64,000 nucleotides of DNA from Syntrophorhabdus sp. PtaB.Bin027 (GTDB taxonomy: Bacteria > Desulfobacterota > Syntrophorhabdia > Syntrophorhabdales > Syntrophorhabdaceae): assembly GCA_002067585.1 (NCBI GenBank), contig MVQO01000026.1, forward strand, positions 25,966 to 89,965. The letters are read 5' to 3'. Numbering within the stretch: the first letter of the stretch is position 1; each line of letters starts with the position of its first letter. The notes under the pieces were generated by a model. That model made no database searches and had not been told where the DNA came from. It was given only the letters and a program-made list of their open reading frames with translations. Both the position numbers and the translations under genes were made by a program. Below are positions 34,398 through 42,572 of the stretch, piece by piece.

Positions 34398-35191
34398 TTA
34401 TATCCTCTCCGCTTCAGTAAATTCCCACAGAAGAGTCCGTGGAACTGGTATATCTTTTCCTTACGTGTGGCTAGTGTCACTGTTTTGCCATAATAATAAA
34501 TGATATGGCAGTTATCAATTTACAACCTTATGTTGTATAATTTTTTCAAATTCTACAACTACTTTTGGCAATTCCATAGGAATAACACCGCCAACATTAA
34601 ATGTGTTTGTCATCGAAACAATTGTGAGAAGTTTGATCATGACGTCTATGAAGGGTGTGTCTTCATGTTGACAGCATAAAACTCTTCTCTTCCATGCTGT
34701 ATATCCCATTTAAGAAACATAATTTTAATCTTTCTCACAAGCAGATTGTAGGAAAACACTGAAAATATGCAAGGCAACACAGGGGTCGGATCGCAGTTGC
34801 CTTCAGCGCCAGCGCAAGACCTGTCATTATTGTCAACATACCCAGTATGCCATCTGCATAAAACGTTAGAAATTCCTCGTACCATGTCAAGAAGACCAGT
34901 GCATGGGCATTGTTTTCAATTGCTGCCACTAAAAAAATCTTTTTTTGAGGGCGGTTGCAAAGCTTTTTCACTATCTGAATACTCTTCAAGATTTACCTTT
35001 TTTATAAAATATACCTCTTTGAAAATACGATAAGTGAGGTTATTGGCATAAAAATAATACGTCCGATTATGCCAAATCTATTAAATAACCATGTTCCTTT
35101 CCTGTTAATCTATTATAAATAGCTATTATTGTCAAAACACTGCCATTCATCTACTTGAACTTATTTCTTCTTTAGAGTAAAACTAACAAAC
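34398..35191. other. Long intergenic stretch, possibly holding decayed coding sequence
   Basis: Nearly 800 bases without a recognised gene. On the minus strand three short frames run in relay (34989 to 34735, 34885 to 34646, 34709 to 34515) with protein-like hydrophobic stretches (for example LTFYADGILGMLTIMTGLAL and VMIKLLTIVSMTNTFNVGGV), which could be one membrane-protein gene broken by frameshifts. No family is recognised. A perfect 9-base inverted repeat, TTGGCATAA (35043-35051) and TTATGCCAA (35067-35075), lies near the right end. Confidence 0.35.
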
Positions 35192-35839
35192 ATGAAAAAA
35201 TCTACTTCCATTTATACAATCCTCTCTGATTTGCCAGAATTTATTAAAGATAGAAAAATATCACTTAAGGGTTTGATTCGGGATGAAAAAGCCCTTTACG
35301 CTGAAGCTATGGAGGGTGTTAAGAAAATCTCCAAAAAAAAGACTATTATAAAACGCCCCAACACAATTATAAAAATTCATCCCATTAATCCAAGAAATGA
35401 TCCTAAACATTTGCTGGAAGAAGCGATATCTGACAGACGAAAGATGAACGTGACAAACATGCCGGAGTATATGGAGGGTTACGCTGAAGGAACAAACCCT
35501 CTGGCTCTAGAAAAATTAAAGAACGGAGAATTCTCTGTTCAAAAAACCCTCGATCTCCATGGCCTTTCGATAGAAAATGCGAAATTGTCTTTCGAGCAGT
35601 TCATCATTGATTCTATAAAATTAGGCCTCACCTGCGTTAAAGTGGTTCATGGCAGAGGTTTAAGATCCAGAAATGTTCCAGTTTTAAAGGAAAATTTGAA
35701 AACATGGATTGTACGTGCCATGAACAGAAAATGGGTTACAGCTTTTTCCAGTGCCCGCATGTGCGACGGAGGTCCAGGAGCATCTTACATACTCCTTAAG
35801 AAAAACCCGGCTAAAAAAAAGATTCACATCTTTGGTTAA
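35192..35839 (+). CDS. smrA: Smr domain protein (possible endonuclease)
   Basis: A 215-residue protein with a C-terminal Smr domain, the nuclease/DNA- or RNA-binding module of MutS2. Domain motifs: TLDLHGLSIENAKLSFEQFI near 120-140, then VKVVHGRGLRSRN and the closing GGPGASYILLKK. The N-terminal 110 residues are basic and unstructured, as in stand-alone SmrA proteins. The conserved DLHG and HGRG match; function in the cell is not established for this group. It is followed at 14 bases by proC. Confidence 0.85.
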   Translation: MKKSTSIYTILSDLPEFIKDRKISLKGLIRDEKALYAEAMEGVKKISKKKTIIKRPNTIIKIHPINPRNDPKHLLEEAISDRRKMNVTNMPEYMEGYAEGTNPLALEKLKNGEFSVQKTLDLHGLSIENAKLSFEQFIIDSIKLGLTCVKVVHGRGLRSRNVPVLKENLKTWIVRAMNRKWVTAFSSARMCDGGPGASYILLKKNPAKKKIHIFG

Positions 35840-35853
35840 GAAAAGGGGGTCAA

Positions 35854-36654
35854 ATGAAAAAAGTAGGGATAATCGGCATGGGCAATATGGGTGAAGCAAT
35901 TTTGAAGACTCTTGTGAAAAACATCCAGCACAGAACGAACATAGCTTGTGCCGAGGCAAAACCATCCCGGGCAAGTTTTATTGTAAAAACATATGGGATA
36001 AAGTGTTATAAAAATCCCGGAGATGTTGTTAAAAAAAGTGATTTTGTGATCCTTGCCGTAAAACCACAGGATTCAAAAACAGTTCTGCAATCAATAGCTC
36101 CTTTTTTTAATGAGAAGAAGGTTCTTATTAGCATTATGGCAGGAATTACAACATCAAATATATTGTCAATGATAGGTAAAACCATAAAGGTCATTAGGAT
36201 TATGCCAAACATCTGCGTGAAAGTTGGTGAAGGATTGATGGGCGTTTCTATAAACAACCATGTGGAAAGCGTTGACGTTGAAGATGTAAAGGCAATGTTT
36301 TCATTTATGGGACAAACCATTGAAGTCAATGAAGAATTAATGGATTCTGTTACAGCATTGGGTGGTAGCGGCCCAGCATTTGTTCTGTTATTTCTTGAAG
36401 CAATGATCGATGCTGGTGTTAAGTTAGGCCTCCCGCGAGATAAATCTTCTGCTATCTCATCTCAGGTTATTAAGGGAACGATAAAAATGCTTGATATGGA
36501 AAATCTGCATCCTACTTTAATGCGTGAAATGATCACATCTCCCGGCGGTACCACTATAGCAGGCCTTGCAACTATGGAACAGCAGGGCTTTAAGGGCATC
36601 GTGATTCGTGCTATCGAAGACTCTTGTAAAAGATCAAAGGAGCTCTCGGTGTAA
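35854..36654 (+). CDS. proC: Pyrroline-5-carboxylate reductase
   Basis: Reduces pyrroline-5-carboxylate to proline with NAD(P)H. Rossmann N-terminus VGIIGMGNMGEAILKTL, then ILAVKPQD, IRIMPNICVKVGEGL and the highly conserved ALGGSGPAFVLLFLEAMIDA and MITSPGGTTIAGLATMEQQG that bind substrate. 266 residues. SD GGGG precedes ATG 35854. Its stop abuts the pcm start (1-base overlap). Confidence 0.95.
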   Translation: MKKVGIIGMGNMGEAILKTLVKNIQHRTNIACAEAKPSRASFIVKTYGIKCYKNPGDVVKKSDFVILAVKPQDSKTVLQSIAPFFNEKKVLISIMAGITTSNILSMIGKTIKVIRIMPNICVKVGEGLMGVSINNHVESVDVEDVKAMFSFMGQTIEVNEELMDSVTALGGSGPAFVLLFLEAMIDAGVKLGLPRDKSSAISSQVIKGTIKMLDMENLHPTLMREMITSPGGTTIAGLATMEQQGFKGIVIRAIEDSCKRSKELSV

Positions 36655-37304
36655 TGTTTAACGAGTATACTTCGAAAAGACAAAAAATGGTGGAAACGCA
36701 ACTGATACCACGAGGAATTAAAGACCCTCGTGTCATTGAGGCCATGAGAAAGGTTCCAAGGCATCTTTTTCTTGATGAGGCCCTATGGCCAGAGGCATAT
36801 GAAGATCACCCGGTGCCTATTGGCGAGAAACAGACCATTTCTCAGCCTTTTATTGTTGCTATCATGACTGAGGCATTACAGTTGAAAGGGAGAGAGAAAA
36901 TCCTTGAAGTTGGAACAGGGTCAGGTTATCAGGCGGCGATTCTCGCTGAACTTGCTGATCAGGTCTATTCAATCGAAAGACTCCCTTCTATAGCAAAAAG
37001 GGCGAGGAAAATACTTGATCAACTGAAATATTCAAACATTGTCATCACAATAGGTGATGGTACCCTTGGCTGGAAAGAACATAGTCCCTATGATGGCATA
37101 ATAGTTACTGCAGCATCTCCATATGCTCCAAATACACTTCTTGAACAATTAACAATTGGTGGACGACTGATAATCCCTTTAGGCGATGAATTCACCCAAG
37201 ATTTAACGCTATACATAAAAGAAACCAAGGATAATTATAACAAGGAGAGTTATGGTGGTTGTAGATTTGTGAAGTTAATCGGAGAAAAGGGTTGGAAAGA
37301 ATAA
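36654..37304 (+). CDS. pcm: Protein-L-isoaspartate O-methyltransferase
   Basis: SAM-dependent repair enzyme for L-isoaspartyl residues. Family motifs: the N-terminal region [20 protein letters not shown] with [16 protein letters not shown] motif [19 protein letters not shown], motif II ([20 protein letters not shown]) and C-terminal [13 protein letters not shown]. 216 residues. Starts at ATG 36654 directly after proC and overlaps the sigma factor gene by 13 bases; the pcm to rpoS order also occurs in enterobacteria. Confidence 0.94.
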   Translation: MFNEYTSKRQKMVETQLIPRGIKDPRVIEAMRKVPRHLFLDEALWPEAYEDHPVPIGEKQTISQPFIVAIMTEALQLKGREKILEVGTGSGYQAAILAELADQVYSIERLPSIAKRARKILDQLKYSNIVITIGDGTLGWKEHSPYDGIIVTAASPYAPNTLLEQLTIGGRLIIPLGDEFTQDLTLYIKETKDNYNKESYGGCRFVKLIGEKGWKE

Positions 37305-38167
37305 TTGGAGAGAGTCAAAAATCTGATTTCTTTGCAGATGAAGAATTCAAGGCTGAAAAGCTTTATATGAAGGACTTGAGAAAACTTCCCGTTATCACGA
37401 TGGAGGAGGAAAAGGAATATGCCCGCCGCATCGCACAAGGAGACCATGTTGCACGTAGAAAAATGATTGAGGCAAACCTCAGACTGGTTGTCAAAATTGC
37501 CAGGAAATACATGCATCAGGGTATTTCACATCTTGACTTGTTTCAGGAAGGAAATCTTGGTCTGATTCGTGCAGTTGAAAAATTCGATCCTTCCAGAAAC
37601 TGCAGATTCTCGACATATGCAACGTGGTGGATCAGGCAGTCCATTGAGAGAGCAATAGCCAATTTTTCCCGTACTATCCGACTTCCCATACACATTTCAT
37701 CAAGAGTGTACCAAATATCAAAGATTATCAGCAATTTTATGGAAAAAAATGGTAAAGAGCCATCATCTCAAGAGATAGCTGAAATCTCTGGGCTTCCACT
37801 CGATTTTGTCACAAATCTTTTTTCTGTGGTAATAAAGACATATTCCCTCGAAACCATCATAGATGAAGATGGTAAACTAACCCTTGAAGATGTGCTTGTA
37901 AACACTTCAGCTGAAGAACCACTTTCTGCGTTTGAACAGACAAGAAGGGTTGAAGAGGTAGCATCCTGGCTTGAAGTTCTTGGTGATGACGAGAAACGGG
38001 TTATAATCCTCAGGTATGGCTTAGATGGCGAAGAACCCCAAACACTTGAATCAATCGGGAAAGTATTTGGTGTTACCAGAGAGCGAATCCGTCAGATTGA
38101 ACAAAAAGCAATCAATAAACTTCGTCGCATTGTGAAAAGAAGGAATATTGGGACAGAAAATATCTGA
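37292..38167 (+). CDS. rpoS: RpoS-like RNA polymerase sigma-70 family factor
   Basis: Group 2 sigma factor. Recognised regions: 1.2 ([20 protein letters not shown]), 2 ([58 protein letters not shown] with RLPIHIS), 3 ([18 protein letters not shown]) and 4 ([20 protein letters not shown] and [18 protein letters not shown]). 291 residues, shorter than E. coli RpoS (330) mainly at the N-terminus and lacking the region 1.1 of RpoD. The start is TTG 37292, close to GGAGAAAAGG; no better start is seen. Its position after pcm supports an RpoS-like assignment, but a general alternative sigma factor cannot be excluded. Overlaps murJ by 20 bases. Confidence 0.85.
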   Translation: MERIIGESQKSDFFADEEFKAEKLYMKDLRKLPVITMEEEKEYARRIAQGDHVARRKMIEANLRLVVKIARKYMHQGISHLDLFQEGNLGLIRAVEKFDPSRNCRFSTYATWWIRQSIERAIANFSRTIRLPIHISSRVYQISKIISNFMEKNGKEPSSQEIAEISGLPLDFVTNLFSVVIKTYSLETIIDEDGKLTLEDVLVNTSAEEPLSAFEQTRRVEEVASWLEVLGDDEKRVIILRYGLDGEEPQTLESIGKVFGVTRERIRQIEQKAINKLRRIVKRRNIGTENI

Positions 38168-39677
38168 TATAGATTCGGCACACACCTCAACCTCTGATAT
38201 CATAAAAAAAGGCTCGGTCATCACAATTATCACTATGATCAGCAGGCCTCTTGGATATATTCGAGAGGCCATCCAGGCGTATCTTTTCGGTGCAACACTC
38301 CTCGTAGACGCATTCATTGTTGCCTTTAATTTTCCAGAGCTGATTCAGACCCTTTTTTTTTCAGGAGCAACAAGCGCATTTCTGGTCCCGGTGTGTGTTC
38401 ATTTTATGAAAGATCATGAGGAGTACTCTTCAATATATTCCACTTTTATCAACATTTCTATTATTGTAACTGTTTCGATTTCGCTATTATTTCTTGCCTT
38501 CAGTCATGGTATTGTCAGCATAATTGCCCCAGGTTTCAGTTCTGAGGCAAAACAGATAACAAAAACATTATTTATTATTATGCTCCCTGTAATAGCTTTC
38601 CATACTATTCTTTCCGTAATAAAGGCTTTTCTTAATGCCAAAGACCATTTTGCTGCGCCTGAGTTATCCGGTATTGTGTGGAACATAGCATTCATTCTTT
38701 CTGCCTTCCTGCTTCGTCACAAGCTTGGTATCTACAGCCTTGCCGTTGGTGTTACTGTTGGATCTTTGCTCCAGATTGCCATACAAGTACCTTTTCTGAA
38801 ACAATTCAATATTCGGTATAGAATGGTGTTTAACTTACAGCACCCTGCCCTTGTTGAGGCAAAAAATCTATTCACAGGCGCTCTGATAGCAACGTCCATT
38901 GTACCAATAAACAGTTTTGTAGGTCGTGTGATTGCGTCATATCTTCCCCATGGTGAAGTAGCCGCCCTCTCCTATGCATTCAGAATTTTCATTCTTCCAT
39001 TCAGCCTCTTTGCTGTGCCCATTTATACAGTCATGTTTACAAAGCTATCAAAACTTTTTCACAGTCAAGACTGGCGAGGTATAAATGCCCACATAGACAG
39101 TTCACTGGTACTCATTGCCATTACCCTCGTACCATGTACTGTCCTGCTCTGTTCTGTCGGTGATGCTGTTATACGAGTTCTTTATGAACGGGGCGCCTTT
39201 ACAGGAAATGACACGCTCATGACTAACAGAGCATTGTTTGGGTACAGTGTCGGTTTAATTTTCTATGCCCTTTCTATCTCTTTTGTACGAATATTCAACT
39301 CTTTTCATGACATGAAAACCCCTGCAATAATAGGCATTTCATCGGTGATAATCAATGCTATTCTGGCTTCGCTCCTCATGGTCCCGTTTCGCAATCTCGG
39401 TATTTCCCTGGCAACCTCTTTAGTTTCTTTCTATAACTTCGTGTTGCTCTATATTTTTTTGAAGAAAAAAACTGGATATTCTCCAAAAAAAGGTACAATT
39501 CGAGAGATTTCACGCTCCCTCATATGCGGTATTATCTTGTTAATAACGATCTTTGTTTCACGACAACTTTTTTCAGAAAATTTGGTTGTAATATTATTCA
39601 CGTGTGCAGCTCTAACACTGATTATTTATGGTTTTGCCTTTAAAAAATATTACTATTTTTTTCTAAAGAAAAAATAA
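38148..39677 (+). CDS. murJ: Lipid II flippase MurJ
   Basis: Flips lipid II across the inner membrane for peptidoglycan synthesis. A 509-residue MATE/MOP-like protein with about 14 membrane segments. Family signatures: [60 protein letters not shown], and [20 protein letters not shown]. It overlaps the sigma factor gene by 20 bases, so the run from smrA to murJ is probably one transcript. Confidence 0.92.
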   Translation: MGQKISDIDSAHTSTSDIIKKGSVITIITMISRPLGYIREAIQAYLFGATLLVDAFIVAFNFPELIQTLFFSGATSAFLVPVCVHFMKDHEEYSSIYSTFINISIIVTVSISLLFLAFSHGIVSIIAPGFSSEAKQITKTLFIIMLPVIAFHTILSVIKAFLNAKDHFAAPELSGIVWNIAFILSAFLLRHKLGIYSLAVGVTVGSLLQIAIQVPFLKQFNIRYRMVFNLQHPALVEAKNLFTGALIATSIVPINSFVGRVIASYLPHGEVAALSYAFRIFILPFSLFAVPIYTVMFTKLSKLFHSQDWRGINAHIDSSLVLIAITLVPCTVLLCSVGDAVIRVLYERGAFTGNDTLMTNRALFGYSVGLIFYALSISFVRIFNSFHDMKTPAIIGISSVIINAILASLLMVPFRNLGISLATSLVSFYNFVLLYIFLKKKTGYSPKKGTIREISRSLICGIILLITIFVSRQLFSENLVVILFTCAALTLIIYGFAFKKYYYFFLKKK

Positions 39678-39804
39678 CTTCCCATTTATTATTTTTTCGT
39701 AAAATTAAACTTGGCTTGTAAGTGCTTGAATTATTATATCTTATAAATCTTAATAAAAAAAAGTATTGATATTTTGTTTCCGTTGTATATTAAATTTAGA
39801 ATAA

Positions 39805-39828
39805 ATCATGTGAACATAATCACATGAT
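39805..39828. promoter_or_regulatory. Perfect palindrome resembling a CRP-family binding site
   Basis: ATCATGTGA-ACATAA-TCACATGAT is a perfect 9-bp inverted repeat whose core TGTGA-N6-TCACA equals the E. coli CRP half-site consensus and spacing. It lies 47-70 bases upstream of the Cache protein gene and 128-151 bases downstream of murJ. CRP/FNR-family proteins of other bacteria bind related palindromes, so a control site for the Cache-symporter operon is likely; the regulator is not encoded in the window. Confidence 0.55.
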
Positions 39829-39874
39829 ATCCAACATCTGAAATCGAACAACAAAATATGTGAGGGGGTAGCTA

Positions 39875-40768
39875 ATGGAAAAGACAAAGGGCCGCATTTT
39901 CTTCTCATTTTTCTTGACCGTAATAGCTGGTTTTTTTCTTTTGGGTTCAAGTACTATTGAACCTGTTCACAGGGAGGGAAGGCAATTGATCAACTTGGTC
40001 CGTGAGGCAGCAAAACTCATAGAACAAAAAGGTGAGTCATGCTTTTCTGAGTTTAAGAAAAAAGGAGGCAAATGGCTACACGGTGATACGTATGTTTTTG
40101 TAATCGATACCAAGGGATTTGTATTTGTGAATCCATCAAGGCCTGAACTAGAGGGGAAAGAACAGATTTCTTTGAAAGACCTCATGGGTAAACCGTTCAT
40201 CAGATCCTTTATCAACGAGACAACAGGGTATCCATTTAAAAATGAAGGTTGGACTCATTATGTCTGGTACAAGCCAGGTGAGGAAATGGCAATGTGGAAA
40301 ACTTCATACGTCAAGCTTGTGAAGGCACCCTCAGGCAAGGATTTTATTGTTGGTAGTGGGCTTTATGATATTAGGATGGAGAAAGCGTTTGTTGTTGATG
40401 TTGTGGATGAAGCTGCTGATCTTATCAAGAAGAAAGGAAAACAAGCATTTGCCCAAATCAGGGATCCACTCGGTGATTTTAATTACCTCACCACTTATGT
40501 TTTTGTCATAGATTCGAAAGGTATGGATCTTGTCAATCCAGTATTCCCCGGATTTGAAGGACAGAACGTTCTTGACCTCAAAGACAGTGAGGGCAAATAC
40601 TTTATAAAAGATATGATAAGAGCATTGGAATCGACAGATACGGTTTGGATTGAATACATGTGGCCTAAGCCACGCCACGCTGTGCCTACTAAGAAAAGCA
40701 CATACGTGAGAAAGGTTCTCTATGGGGAAGAAGTATTTTATGTAGGGTCCGGCGTCTATCTTGATTAA
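39875..40768 (+). CDS. Exported protein with two tandem Cache sensor domains
   Basis: A 297-residue protein with an uncleaved or cleaved N-terminal membrane segment (IFFSFFLTVIAGFFLLGSST) and two single-Cache (sCache_2-type) domains, about 25-160 and 165-297. The copies share DTYVFVIDTKGFVFVNPSRP versus TTYVFVIDSKGMDLVNPVFP, and end SGLYD versus SGVYLD. Cache domains bind small organic ligands in sensor kinases and chemoreceptors; here there is no cytoplasmic output domain. It is the first gene of a three-gene set with a 39-residue membrane peptide and a symporter, so it may act as a ligand-binding helper for that transport system. SD GAGGGGG precedes ATG 39875. Confidence 0.8.
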   Translation: MEKTKGRIFFSFFLTVIAGFFLLGSSTIEPVHREGRQLINLVREAAKLIEQKGESCFSEFKKKGGKWLHGDTYVFVIDTKGFVFVNPSRPELEGKEQISLKDLMGKPFIRSFINETTGYPFKNEGWTHYVWYKPGEEMAMWKTSYVKLVKAPSGKDFIVGSGLYDIRMEKAFVVDVVDEAADLIKKKGKQAFAQIRDPLGDFNYLTTYVFVIDSKGMDLVNPVFPGFEGQNVLDLKDSEGKYFIKDMIRALESTDTVWIEYMWPKPRHAVPTKKSTYVRKVLYGEEVFYVGSGVYLD

Positions 40769-40807
40769 AATTGTTCACATCATAATTCTATAGAGGAGGT
40801 TAATATT

Positions 40808-40927
40808 ATGCAACCTGATACCACGACACTTATGCTTCCCTGGTACATCTGGTGGATAATGATTGTTGGTTTATTTCTGATGACATTTATTGGCACATGG
40901 CTCATAACGAGGAGGTGGAGCGAATGA
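40808..40927 (+). CDS. 39-residue single-pass membrane peptide before the symporter
   Basis: An ORF from ATG 40808, eight bases behind GAGGAGG, to TGA 40925-40927. It encodes a short polar start, one transmembrane helix (residues about 12-33, WYIWWIMIVGLFLMTFIGTW) and a basic tail (LITRRWSE). The symporter ATG overlaps its stop (ATGA), and the symporter's own ribosome binding site GAGGAGG lies inside its last codons. The tight coupling and excellent ribosome binding sites make it a real gene and a plausible small subunit of the transporter, in the way YjcH or YhdT accompany other SSS transporters, though far shorter. It is not in standard families I know. Confidence 0.7.
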   Translation: MQPDTTTLMLPWYIWWIMIVGLFLMTFIGTWLITRRWSE

Positions 40928-42474
40928 ATACCCAATTTCTTCCAGTTCCTGAAATAACATGGACCATGGCAATTACATCCTCCATTGGTATTGCTGTGCT
41001 CCTTGGTGTCTCAATCCTCCTTGGCATCCTCGGCAAAAGAGAATGGAAGTCATTTGACGAATACCTTGTGGGGAAGAGAGACATGGGGCCTCTAGTAACA
41101 GGTTGTGCACTTTCTGCATCTTATCTTTCAGGTTGGGCGTTCTGCGGGTCAACAGGCATCAGCTATTCCGTTGGATTCTCCGGTATGTGGTTCGCAGGCA
41201 TGTGGAGCTTAATAGGAATCATCCCATGTATCTGGGTGGCATCAGCAAAAACGCGGAGTTTCGCTGTCCAGCTCAGCGCAACAACAGTACCGGAGCTTAT
41301 GGGGCGCAGATACGAATCAAAAATGCTCCAGACTGTCATAAGTTTTTGTATGTTATTCTTCCTCTTCATTTATTCTGTTGGCCAACTGAAAGCTGCCGGT
41401 GGCGTCTGGTACGCTGTCACTGGCTTTCCGCCTGTTCTTTGCCTGTTCCTTGGCGTTTTTATTGCCTGGATTTACATGGTCCTTGGTGGATATGTGGGAA
41501 CAAACTGGTCAATGGCTTTCCAGGGTGCTTTTCTCGGAATAGTCGGCGCAATATTCGGCATATGGGCTCTACTATCTTCAGGTGGCTTTCTCGAGATTTC
41601 ATCGAAATTATGGGAACAGGACCCGAAACTTCTCCAGCTTATCAGACCTGATCTTCCAAGTGTGGGTCCGACCGAATTTTTCTCAAGCTGGGCTGGTTTT
41701 TTTGCAGCACCTTTAATCTTTTTTACCATGGCAATAGGCTTCCCGCATAACCTGGGAAGGTTTCTCGGGATGAAAAAAATGAATAAGAAAGAATTTTGGC
41801 TCCTTATCCTGATTGTCTGGTTCATCACCGGGATACCTGTTATGCTTGCTTCCAGTACAAACGGTTTAATCACTCGGACACTGTTCGGGCCCCAATTGTT
41901 TAACATTGAACCATGGAAAGCAGACCTTGCAGCCCCTCTTCTCTCATATGCAGTCGGCGGTATTCCTCTTCAAACTCTTTACGTTATGGGCCTGTTTGCA
42001 GCCACCCTCTCAACACTTGCCGGAATGGTCATGATCATGAGTGCAAATGTTACCAGAGACATTATCACCCTATGGAGACCTCAGACAACTGATAAAACGC
42101 TGATCAGAACAAGCTACTTCCTTATTGCCCTTTTCCTGTTCCTCCCTTTTTACTGGACATGGAAAAGACCCCCTGAACTTCTTTCTGTATTTATGGGCCT
42201 TGCTGCCATGGGACTCGGTGCAATCTTCTTTTTTGTAACCGCTATGTCGTTTTACTGGAAACGGGCAACAAAGTGGGGCGCCTTCTGGACGGTAATCTAT
42301 GGAACTGTCGCAAGTCTGGCAGGTGGTTATTTCGTCTTTACAAAAAAGGTTTTGGGTATGGCAACAATGGAGTTTATCCTTCTGGCGGGGTGCTTTATCC
42401 TTTTCTTTGTAGTAAGCCTTATAACAAAACCACCTTCACGTGAGCTCATTGATAAACTTTTTGCAAAAAAATAA
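40924..42474 (+). CDS. Sodium/solute symporter (SSS family)
   Basis: Membrane symporter of the solute:sodium symporter family, 516 residues with about 13 membrane segments. Recognised parts: GKREWKSFDEYLVGKRDMGP, ALSASYLSGWAFCGSTGISY (the Na+-binding helix), FLFIYSVGQLKAAGGVWYAV and MAIGFPHNLGRFLGMKKMNK. The ATG at 40924 with GAGGAGG nearby replaces an upstream frame opening at 40852. The substrate could be a carboxylate, amino acid or similar solute; the Cache protein in the same operon suggests an organic acid. It is followed directly by a strong terminator. Confidence 0.87.
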   Translation: MNTQFLPVPEITWTMAITSSIGIAVLLGVSILLGILGKREWKSFDEYLVGKRDMGPLVTGCALSASYLSGWAFCGSTGISYSVGFSGMWFAGMWSLIGIIPCIWVASAKTRSFAVQLSATTVPELMGRRYESKMLQTVISFCMLFFLFIYSVGQLKAAGGVWYAVTGFPPVLCLFLGVFIAWIYMVLGGYVGTNWSMAFQGAFLGIVGAIFGIWALLSSGGFLEISSKLWEQDPKLLQLIRPDLPSVGPTEFFSSWAGFFAAPLIFFTMAIGFPHNLGRFLGMKKMNKKEFWLLILIVWFITGIPVMLASSTNGLITRTLFGPQLFNIEPWKADLAAPLLSYAVGGIPLQTLYVMGLFAATLSTLAGMVMIMSANVTRDIITLWRPQTTDKTLIRTSYFLIALFLFLPFYWTWKRPPELLSVFMGLAAMGLGAIFFFVTAMSFYWKRATKWGAFWTVIYGTVASLAGGYFVFTKKVLGMATMEFILLAGCFILFFVVSLITKPPSRELIDKLFAKK

Positions 42475-42475
42475 T

Positions 42476-42505
42476 AAAAAGGGGGTATTCTTATCCCCCT
42501 TTTTT
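42476..42505 (+). terminator. Intrinsic terminator of the Cache-symporter operon
   Basis: A-tract plus GGGGG, 9-base loop TATTCTTAT, CCCCC plus TTTTTT. It begins one base after the symporter stop codon, so transcription of the three-gene set ends here. Confidence 0.85.
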
Positions 42506-42572
42506 ATTATTTTCCACAGGCATCATTTCCATGAACACATTTTAGGTATAAAATTATTTTGTTCTGCCCTCA

